NCBI GenBank assembly: GCA_002898875.1
Contig: BEIC01000004.1
Location: 1 to 36,748, forward strand
Direction: 5' to 3'
Length of the DNA stretch: 36,748 nt
DNA from: a bacterium HR26
GTDB lineage: Bacteria > Chloroflexota > Chloroflexia > Thermomicrobiales > Thermomicrobiaceae
Notes under the pieces: model-generated
Told to the model about the DNA's origin: nothing
Databases searched by the model: none
What the model saw: the letters and a program-made list of their open reading frames with translations, nothing else
Made by a program: the position numbers and the translations under genes
Shown: positions 30,735 to 36,748 of the stretch, piece after piece
Layout: each line of letters begins with the position of its first letter
Numbering within the stretch: position 1 is the stretch's first letter

Positions 30735-32366
30735 ATGGCAAGCCAACCGGTTCGCATCTTCGCTGAGCAGGCAGGGCGGCCGGTCGTGATGGGGCGGCGA
30801 GGGGCCGTCTCGTCCGGGCACCCACTGGCCTCGCTCGCCGGGCTGGAGATCCTGCAACGAGGCGGAAGCGCGGCCGACGCTGCCGTCGCGGTCGCGGCGG
30901 CGCTCAACGTCGTGGAGCCGCACATGTCCGGCTTGGGCGGAGACCTGTTCGCGCTGGTCTACGAGGCAAGCACTGGGCGCGTCTACGCGGTGAACGGCAC
31001 CGGACCAGCCCCGCGGACCGCGACGCTCGACCGCTTTGCCCAGGGTATCCCAGAGCGCGGCCCGCTGAGCGCCTCGGTGCCAGGTGCGCTCTCCGGCTGG
31101 ATCGTCATGCTCGAGCGCTGGGGGCGGCTCGACCTAGCCTCGGTGCTCGGCCCGGCGATCCGCCTGGCCGCGGAGGGCTTCCCAGTGAGCCACAACCTCT
31201 CCGCCTACCTGCAAGCATACCGGCCGCTGCTTTCACAGTTCGACACCAGCGCTCGTATCTTCCTCCCTGGCGGCGAGGTCCCACGGCCGGGGCAGGTATT
31301 AATCCAGCGCGATCTGGCCCGGACGTTCGAGCTGCTCGCGCGAGATGGACACGAGGCGTTCTACCGCGGACCCGTGGGGCGGGAGATCGCCCGCGCCTGC
31401 ACCGCCACGGGCGGCCTGCTGGACGAGGGCAGCCTCATCGCGTTCAGGGCCGAGGTAGTCGAGCCACTCTCCGTGTCTTACCGGGGTTACCAGGTGTTCG
31501 CCCCTCCGCCGAACTCGTCGGCACACGTGCTACTCCAGGAGCTGCTCATGTTCTCCTGCTTCGAGCCGGCGCACTACCGTCCGCTCACTGCTGAGCTGAT
31601 CCACCTGATGGTCGAGATCAAAAAGCTCGCCTTCGCCGACCGTGAGGCGTACAACGGCGACCCGCGCTTCGCCGGCCCGCTCCCCGAATTCCTGCTGAGT
31701 CCCCAGTACGCGCACCGGCGCGTGGCCTTGATTGACCCCGAGCGCGCCCGCGCCGAGGTTATGGCCGGAACTGAGCAGGACGGCGACACGACCTACTTCG
31801 CGGTGGCGGATCGCGAGGGCAACGTGGTCTCGGTCACGGCCAGCATCAACATGGCGTTCGGCTCCGGCTTCGTTGCCGGCTCCACCGGCATCCTGCTCAA
31901 CAACCGCATGACCTATTGGCACCTGGATCTCGGCCACCCGAACGCGCTCGAGCCGGGTAAGCGCGTGCGCCACACGATTAGCCCAGCGCTCGTGCTGGGC
32001 GACGAGTGGGCGCTGGCCATCGGCACGCCGGGCAGCGATGGCCAGGTTCAGACACTCTTCCAGGTGCTGGTCCACGTCCTCGACTACGGCTTCCCGCTCC
32101 AGCCGGCGATCGAGCTGCCACGCTGGCGCAGCTTCGCCCGCGGCCACGAGTCGAATTGGCCACACGGGGAGCGCGACGAGCTCCAGGTCGAGGGCCGCAT
32201 GCCCAACCAGACGATCGAGGGCTTACAGGCACGCGGGCACCGGGTTGTACGACTGGGCAAATGGGGGCCGATCGGCTCCTGCCAGGCTGTATTGGTGGAC
32301 CGGGCGGCCGGCGTGTTCCAGGCCGCTGCCGACCCCCGATCGGACGCCTACGCGCTGGCGTGGTGA
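30735..32366 (+). CDS. ggt: Gamma-glutamyltransferase family protein
   Basis: A 543-residue Ntn-hydrolase. The precursor layout is complete: AVSSGHPLASLAGLEILQRGGSAADAAVAVAAALNVVEPHMSGLGGD at the N-terminus, autocleavage/nucleophile Thr in EQDGDTTYFAVAD (about residue 350), then SVTASINMAFGSGFVAG, NNRMTYW and GTPGSDGQVQT. It cleaves gamma-glutamyl bonds (glutathione or related) and is commonly secreted; here no clear signal peptide is seen, suggesting cytoplasmic action. Start ATG 30735 has GGGAGGAGGG upstream. It is 33 bases after mobA and 33 bases before DUF62, in a likely operon. Confidence 0.9.
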   Translation: MASQPVRIFAEQAGRPVVMGRRGAVSSGHPLASLAGLEILQRGGSAADAAVAVAAALNVVEPHMSGLGGDLFALVYEASTGRVYAVNGTGPAPRTATLDRFAQGIPERGPLSASVPGALSGWIVMLERWGRLDLASVLGPAIRLAAEGFPVSHNLSAYLQAYRPLLSQFDTSARIFLPGGEVPRPGQVLIQRDLARTFELLARDGHEAFYRGPVGREIARACTATGGLLDEGSLIAFRAEVVEPLSVSYRGYQVFAPPPNSSAHVLLQELLMFSCFEPAHYRPLTAELIHLMVEIKKLAFADREAYNGDPRFAGPLPEFLLSPQYAHRRVALIDPERARAEVMAGTEQDGDTTYFAVADREGNVVSVTASINMAFGSGFVAGSTGILLNNRMTYWHLDLGHPNALEPGKRVRHTISPALVLGDEWALAIGTPGSDGQVQTLFQVLVHVLDYGFPLQPAIELPRWRSFARGHESNWPHGERDELQVEGRMPNQTIEGLQARGHRVVRLGKWGPIGSCQAVLVDRAAGVFQAAADPRSDAYALAW

Positions 32367-32399
32367 GCGAGCTACGAGCCGCCTTGGGAGGATACGACG

Positions 32400-33215
32400 A
32401 TGGGCGTCGAACGCCCCTGGCAACCGAGCGGAATCATCACGCTCCTCACCGACTTCGGGCTGAGTGACAACTATGTCGGGCAGGTCAAGGGGGTGATTCT
32501 GAGCCTGGCGCCGCAGGCACGCCTCGTCGACCTGACGCACGAGATCCCGCCGCAAGACGTGCTGGAGGGAGGCTTCCAACTCGCCACGGCCTGGGAGGCG
32601 TTTCCACCTGGAACCGTCCACCTTGCCGTCGTCGATCCCGGCGTCGGAACCGAGCGCCGGCCGGTGGCCTGTCTCGCCGGCGGGCATTGTTTCGTCATGC
32701 CGGACAACGGGTTGGGGACACTGGTCTTCCAGCAGTATCTCCCCGAGGTCGCCGTCGTACTGGACCGCCCCGAGTTCTTTCGCCATCCGGTCTCCCGCAC
32801 CTTCCACGGTCGCGATCTGTTCGGACCGGTAGCCGCCCGGCTCGCGCTGGGACACGCACCGAGCGAGCTGGGCAGCCCGATCGGCGCGGACACGCTCGTC
32901 CGGCTCAATGTCGAGCCAGTGCGACAGCTCGGCGATCGCACCACCGGACCCGTCGTCTCCATCGACCGGTTCGGAAACTGCCGGACGCTGATCCGCCCGG
33001 AGCACCTGCCGGCTCCGCCGGAGCGCGTCGTCGTCCGGTGCGGCGCGGCCCGCATCCGCGGCATCGCGCGTGCGTTCGGCGACGTTCCTCCTGGCCGCAC
33101 ACTGGCACTGTTCGGCAGTCATGGCGGCCTGGAGATCGCGGTACGCGAAGGCAGTGCCGCGCATGCCTGGGAGATCGCCCGCGGCTCGATGGTCGAGGTA
33201 GTGGCGGCGGGATGA
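32400..33215 (+). CDS. SAM hydroxide adenosyltransferase (DUF62 family)
   Basis: A 271-residue protein of the fluorinase/chlorinase superfamily, whose common bacterial members hydrolyse SAM to adenosine and methionine. The N-terminus IITLLTDFGLSDNYVGQVKGVILSLAPQARLVDLTHEIPPQD is diagnostic, followed by HLAVVDPGVGTERRPVA, MPDNGLG and SRTFHGRDLFGPVAA (H-x-RD-F-P, which marks the hydroxide-type active site). The halogenase loop is not apparent. ATG 32400 follows GGGAGG. Role in SAM level control is inferred from the family. Confidence 0.9.
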   Translation: MGVERPWQPSGIITLLTDFGLSDNYVGQVKGVILSLAPQARLVDLTHEIPPQDVLEGGFQLATAWEAFPPGTVHLAVVDPGVGTERRPVACLAGGHCFVMPDNGLGTLVFQQYLPEVAVVLDRPEFFRHPVSRTFHGRDLFGPVAARLALGHAPSELGSPIGADTLVRLNVEPVRQLGDRTTGPVVSIDRFGNCRTLIRPEHLPAPPERVVVRCGAARIRGIARAFGDVPPGRTLALFGSHGGLEIAVREGSAAHAWEIARGSMVEVVAAG

Positions 33216-33256
33216 GCCGGCCGCGGGGCTCCAGGTATCCGCTGGCCACTCGTATG

Positions 33257-33262
33257 TATACT
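33257..33262 (+). promoter_or_regulatory. Possible -10 box for the small tail-anchored gene
   Basis: TATACT preceded by GTATG; the sequence 17 bases upstream (GGTATC) is a poor -35. It is the only promoter-like element between the DUF62 gene and the small gene at 33349. Confidence 0.3.
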
Positions 33263-33348
33263 GTGGCGGGGAAGTGCCAGCAGCTCACGTCGGCACTCCC
33301 GGACGGCTGATCGGTCCAGTCACGGAATGTCGAGGACACGCTTAGGCT

Positions 33349-33609
33349 ATGGCTCGCCGGCAACAGCGTCAGATGCCTCATCGCCGACCACCCAAGCGCC
33401 GGACTGCACCTTCGAGTAAGGCGCAACCGGAGAAGGCTACTGCGGTTGCTCCACGGCCTGCCCAGCCGTCGAGCCAGGGAACGATCGCCTCGCCATGGGG
33501 TCGCGTCGATGAGGAGTACGCGATCATCCGCGCAGACCTCAAGCGGCTCCTCATGATCACCCTGTTGATCCTGCTGTTGCTGATTGTGCTGACGGTCTTC
33601 CTCCGCTAG
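33349..33609 (+). CDS. Small tail-anchored membrane protein, hypothetical
   Basis: An 86-residue protein. The first ~45 residues are basic and Pro-rich (RRQQRQMPHRRPPKRR...), residues about 50-65 include WGRVDEEYAIIRADLKRL, and the last 20 form one very hydrophobic helix (LLMITLLILLLLIVLTVFLR) ending the protein, i.e. a C-terminal anchor with the N-terminus in the cytoplasm. Function is unknown. ATG 33349 has GAGGA about 12 bases upstream, a weak site; composition and absence of competing frames support it. Confidence 0.65.
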   Translation: MARRQQRQMPHRRPPKRRTAPSSKAQPEKATAVAPRPAQPSSQGTIASPWGRVDEEYAIIRADLKRLLMITLLILLLLIVLTVFLR

Positions 33610-34009
33610 CCAGCCAGTTCATCCTGGCCAGCCGAGCCCCTGAGAGCGCTCCTGCCGCGACCGAGGGGCGGCCACTTCTTCGTTCCTCGTCTGCCGTGTC
33701 GATCTCCCGGCGCCGCTGAGCGCGGGTCTGAAGCCCCTTGCTCACAGCAAAGCCGGCTTGAAGCCGGCCCGCTGCTGGGGACGAGTAGCCCCTTCGAGGG
33801 GGCTTGCGAACTGAGCCTGGTGCTTCAGCGCCGGCTATCCCGGCGTGTACCTCGCGACCGAGTACAAGCGACACACCCCTGAGTCACGGCGAGGCTTGGC
33901 TTCGTCCTTCGGCAGATCTGCGAACCGGCCCAGGCGTAGAGCCCGGGCCAGCATGTAGGGTCCCAGTTTTGACCGGATGCCGCGCTGCCGCAACTGTCTG
34001 GAAACCGGG
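33610..34009. repeat. Convergent intergenic region with palindromes
   Basis: No gene is supported. GCCGGCTT/AAGCCGGC (33752-33759, 33761-33768) forms a near-palindrome, flanked by AGCA/TGCT. AGCCCC (33787-33792) pairs with GGGGCT (33799-33804), loop TTCGAG; another AAGCCCC occurs at 33731-33737. The cluster lies between two converging genes and may be a bidirectional terminator or REP-like element. Confidence 0.5.
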
Positions 34010-34909
34010 TCAGCTCAACGGCGGCTCCTCGTCGAGGTCGAGGTCGGAGATGAGCGGCTCCTCGCCGGTGAGCAGCTCCTCGCTCACCTCTTCCTCCACC
34101 TCGACCAGCTCCTCCTCCTCGGCCTCGGCGAGCGTCTCCGCCTCGACCTCTTCCTCCTCTTCTTCCAGCAGCTCCTCCACCTCCTCCTCGCGACCGAGCC
34201 ACTCCGCCTCGCGCAGGTAGGGCCGTGGAGCAGCGATCTTCGCCTGCCGCGGGAAGGACGGCCGTTCGAGCTGATCCGGGTGACGGTAGACCTCGCGGAG
34301 GATCACCCGAAGCGTATCGCCGGTCAGAGAGATCACATAGGCGCGGTACTGATTGCCGAGTCCGATCAGATCGATTAGCCGCACGCTCAACCAGCGCTCG
34401 AGCTGGCCCAGGCGAACGCCGCTCAAGTCATAGACGTGCACTGCGCCGTCCTCGACACGCAGCACGAGCTCCTGGCCAGGGAAGAGCCGAGCGAGCACGA
34501 CAGGAGCCGCCGGGCGCACCAGGTCGGTGACGTAGGTCTTGCCAACCTCCTCGACGAACACGTCGGCGCGAGGCCGAACCGCCGTTGCGCCAGGCACCGC
34601 GCCGGCTTCAGTCGACTGTCCGCTCAGCCACTCCAGCCGGTGAACGTTGCGCTGCGCAATCTGGTTGTTGGGATCAAGCTCCAGTGCACGCTCGTAGATC
34701 TCCTTCGCCTCCGCGACCTGGCCGAGCTCGGCCAGCGCCCGACCGAGGCGGTTATGCGCCGCCACATCGCGCGGCGCGAGCTCCAGAATCCGCCGGTTCA
34801 CCTCGGCGGCCTCAGCCCAGCGCCCCTCGAGCGCGAGTTGCTTCGCCGCGGCAGTAAGCCGCCGAACGAGCCGTCGTTCCTGATTGACCTGGCCTGGAAT
34901 CGATGCCAT
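34010..34909 (-). CDS. TPR protein with acidic C-terminal tail
   Basis: A 299-residue cytoplasmic protein. Two TPR units (KQLALEGRWAEAAEVNRRILELAPRDVAAHNRLGRALAELGQVAEAKEIYERALELDPN..., residues about 20-90) are followed by a beta-rich middle (VLRVEDGAVHVYDLSGVRLGQLERWLSVRLIDLIGLGNQYRAYV) and a 65-residue tail dominated by Glu (EEEVEELLEEEEEEVEAE...). The tail explains the purine/pyrimidine-rich stretch 34020-34190. It is likely an adaptor or protein-interaction factor, and the tail could bind basic proteins or nucleic-acid-binding partners. Start ATG 34909 has GGAGGAGAC upstream. It lies downstream of miaB on the same strand (187-bp gap). Confidence 0.8.
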   Translation of the reverse strand: MASIPGQVNQERRLVRRLTAAAKQLALEGRWAEAAEVNRRILELAPRDVAAHNRLGRALAELGQVAEAKEIYERALELDPNNQIAQRNVHRLEWLSGQSTEAGAVPGATAVRPRADVFVEEVGKTYVTDLVRPAAPVVLARLFPGQELVLRVEDGAVHVYDLSGVRLGQLERWLSVRLIDLIGLGNQYRAYVISLTGDTLRVILREVYRHPDQLERPSFPRQAKIAAPRPYLREAEWLGREEEVEELLEEEEEEVEAETLAEAEEEELVEVEEEVSEELLTGEEPLISDLDLDEEPPLS

Positions 34910-35036
34910 GCGCTCTGTCTCCTCCTGAATGTCCAGCCTTACGTCGCGTTGCGCTCACTCCCGAAGCAAGAGCGTGGATGCAAATCCTTCATCGAAGCCG
35001 CTCAGCTCTACGCTGGCGCTCAGGTATCGTTCGCGA

Positions 35037-35054
35037 GGGCAGGAGAGCCTGCCC
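35037..35054 (-). terminator. Hairpin between miaB and the TPR gene
   Basis: GGGCAGG (35037-35043) pairs with CCTGCCC (35048-35054), loop AGAG. No T-run on the minus strand. It may end miaB transcripts partially. Confidence 0.35.
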
Positions 35055-35095
35055 TGAACCCTGCATGCTCCTTATCGTGGGAGAGCCGTTCCCGG

Positions 35096-36454
35096 TCAAG
35101 ACGCCAGCGCCGCCACCCGCTCGCCAACCGGCTCGCCGAGGAGATACCACGGGCTGGCCTCAGTGATCCGCACGCTGACCAGCCGCCCCTTCCATTCCCC
35201 CGGGGCTTCGAAGAACACGAGCGTGTTGCCGCGCGTTCGCCCGCGCCATCGGCCCTTGGCCATACCGTCGACCAGCACCTCGACCGTGGTCCCGATGTAC
35301 CGCAGGTTACGCTCCCGGCAGATGCGCTCCTGAAGCGTCTCGATCGCCCGGTGGCGACGCCACTTCTCCTGGCGCGGTACATCGTCTTCCCACCGCGCTG
35401 ACAGCGTCCCCGGCCGTGGCGAGTACATCGCCACGTGGACCTTATCGAACTGGATCTCCTCGAGGAGCCGGTAGGTCGCTCGGAACTGCTCCTCCGTCTC
35501 TCCCGGGAAGCCGACGATGATATCGGTCGAGAGCGTGACGCCGGGGATCGTCTCCCGGATCTTCTCGATCCGCTCGCGGTAGTACTCGACCGTATACGTC
35601 CGCCGCATCCGGCGCAAAACCTCGTTATCCCCCGACTGGACCGGAAGGTTCACGTGCTCGCAGACCTTAGGCAAGTCGGCGATGGCCTGGATCAGCTTGT
35701 CGCTGAAGTACTTCGGGTGCGAGGTCAAGAAGCGGATCCGCTCGATCCCCTCGACCTCATGCACGGCGGCGAGCAGATCGGCGAGATCCGGCTGCCCTGG
35801 CAGGTCGTGACCGTAGGCATTGACGGTCTGGCCGAGCAGGGTCACCTCCTTGACCCCACGAGCCGCGAGCCGGCGCACCTCGGTCACCACCTGCTCCATC
35901 GGGCGACTGCGCTCACGCCCGCGCCGGTAGGGCACGATGCAGAACGAGCAGACGAAGTTGCAACCGTAGATAACCGGCACGAACGCGGTCACGTCCGGGT
36001 CGGACTGCCCCTCGTCATAGTAGTGCGGCAGCTCCGCCAAGTCGAAGTCGACCTCCCGTAGCTCGGGCGCAATCTCGACCAGGCGTTCGAACTCCGACGG
36101 GCCGTAGAAGAGGTCGACGTACGGGAAGCGCTCCGCCAGCTTCGCCTGCTGACCGGTGACGAGGCAGCCAGTAACCGCGATGCGCAGGTCGGGCTTGCGA
36201 CGCTTCAAGCGTGCCAGGGAGCCGATATGGCCGACCGCCTTGTCCTCGGCCTGCTGCCGGACCACGCAGGTGTTGACGATGATGACATCGGCTTCTTCCT
36301 CAACCGGCGTCGGCAGATAGCCGGCCTGGCGAAGCAGGGCAGCGGCCTTAGCGGACTCGGCTTCGTTCATCTGGCAGCCGATCGTCCAGATGTGGAAGCG
36401 CTTGACGCCGATGTCCGGTTCAGCCATCGGTTCAACACGCGGTTGCACGAGCAT
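35096..36454 (-). CDS. miaB: tRNA-2-methylthio-N6-dimethylallyladenosine synthase
   Basis: Radical-SAM methylthiotransferase modifying A37 of tRNAs reading UNN codons; 452 residues. The N-terminal UPF0004 domain carries three [4Fe-4S] Cys (GCQMNE; NTCVVRQQA; VTGCL), then YGCNFVCSFCIVPYRRG is the radical-SAM CxxxCxxC cluster, with GQTVNAYG and LPVQSGDNEVLRRMRR as later markers. The C-terminal TRAM domain begins near YIGTTVEVLVDG. The QSGD and NAYG details favour MiaB over RimO/MtaB. ATG 36454 is chosen with AGGAG six bases upstream; the frame is open to 36496. Confidence 0.93.
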   Translation of the reverse strand: MLVQPRVEPMAEPDIGVKRFHIWTIGCQMNEAESAKAAALLRQAGYLPTPVEEEADVIIVNTCVVRQQAEDKAVGHIGSLARLKRRKPDLRIAVTGCLVTGQQAKLAERFPYVDLFYGPSEFERLVEIAPELREVDFDLAELPHYYDEGQSDPDVTAFVPVIYGCNFVCSFCIVPYRRGRERSRPMEQVVTEVRRLAARGVKEVTLLGQTVNAYGHDLPGQPDLADLLAAVHEVEGIERIRFLTSHPKYFSDKLIQAIADLPKVCEHVNLPVQSGDNEVLRRMRRTYTVEYYRERIEKIRETIPGVTLSTDIIVGFPGETEEQFRATYRLLEEIQFDKVHVAMYSPRPGTLSARWEDDVPRQEKWRRHRAIETLQERICRERNLRYIGTTVEVLVDGMAKGRWRGRTRGNTLVFFEAPGEWKGRLVSVRITEASPWYLLGEPVGERVAALAS

Positions 36455-36635
36455 GGACGCTCCTGGTCCTCCGCGAACCCGGCGGATGACGTACAACGTG
36501 AAAGTATAGCCGATGACTCAAGGGCAAGCCGCAACCAACTGCTACCACAGTCGTTTGACCAATATGGGGGATACGCGCCAGGGGAAGGGGAGGCCCGGGC
36601 TTGCACGACGGGGCAAGAGCTCGTGGCCCGGGATG

Positions 36636-36664
36636 ACGCGCCAGTTCAGATCGAGCTGGCGCGT
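36636..36664. repeat. Inverted repeat at the right edge
   Basis: ACGCGCCAG (36636-36644) and CTGGCGCGT (36656-36664) form a perfect 9-bp stem, loop of 11. On the plus strand TATCTCTTCTT follows, so it may be a terminator for a plus-strand transcript or a divergent regulatory element upstream of miaB. No gene is supported in 36455-36748. Confidence 0.45.
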
Positions 36665-36748
36665 TATCTCTTCTTGCGAGGCCAGCCACCCCAGCACTGA
36701 CCGGCCGCACCCGGCTGTGCTACCATAGCTCACCGATGGTGTTTCCCG

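Noticed and set aside
34020-34190. Low-complexity CTC/CCT-rich stretch considered as a repeat
   Set aside because: It codes for the Glu-rich tail of the TPR protein on the minus strand.
1-36748. tRNA, rRNA, CRISPR arrays, prophage or complete insertion sequences
   Set aside because: Looked for on both strands; no cloverleaf-type sequence, spaced repeats, integrase or transposase was recognised.

Overview
The window is GC-rich bacterial DNA. Its gene content points to a Chloroflexota bacterium of the Thermomicrobia/Sphaerobacter type: an EF-G-2-like GTPase, AfsR/SARP-type regulators with ATPase and TPR parts, DUF1326/DUF2182 pairs, CapA, a creatininase-family protein and a GNAT-ABC ATPase fusion. 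This placement rests on gene flavour and composition only. No rRNA, tRNA, CRISPR array or complete insertion sequence was recognised.

Layout. 1-3.7 kb: metallophosphoesterase, EF-G-like GTPase and an RNase H-like protein. 4.0-10.7 kb: the most unusual part. A very long SARP/ATPase/TPR regulator is interrupted by one in-frame TGA. A small conserved-looking protein follows, then a thioredoxin-fold protein whose first active-site Cys codon is TGA (W-TGA-P-F-C), then DUF1326, the DUF2182 membrane protein and a DsbD-alpha-like protein. Both TGAs are followed at bacterial-SECIS distance (16 and 17 nt to the loop) by a hairpin with a G in the first two loop positions. I read the thioredoxin as a selenoprotein with good confidence, and the regulator as a possible second one (the alternative is a nonsense mutation).

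10.7-14.6 kb: aspartate-family amino acid genes. metX is behind a SAM riboswitch and terminator. hom (short, without an ACT domain) diverges from asd. asd is preceded by a leader peptide with four consecutive Thr codons and a complete terminator/antiterminator arrangement. 15.0-16.5 kb: an AT-richer, probably acquired gene for a SEC-C protein with a nuclease-like N-terminus. 16.8-18.7 kb: citramalate synthase (isoleucine pathway), preceded by an Ile-rich leader peptide (MIIGII...) and a strong terminator with a 9-bp antiterminator option. Three amino-acid-responsive RNA switches therefore lie within 8 kb, all on one connected pathway (Asp to Met/Thr, then Ile).

18.7-22.6 kb: an ASCH-domain protein converges on a GNAT-ABC ATPase fusion that is translationally coupled to an acetolactate-synthase-like TPP enzyme. 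22.9-27.6 kb: a secreted polysaccharide deacetylase with duplicated N-terminal repeats faces a creatininase-MBL-CapA operon. 27.8-29.8 kb: a PII-like (cyclic-di-AMP receptor type) protein, a small hypothetical protein, a methyltransferase, and a SWIM zinc-finger protein with a structured leader. 30.0-33.6 kb: MobA, gamma-glutamyltransferase, SAM hydroxide adenosyltransferase (DUF62) and a small tail-anchored protein. 34.0-36.5 kb: a TPR protein with an acidic tail, and MiaB.
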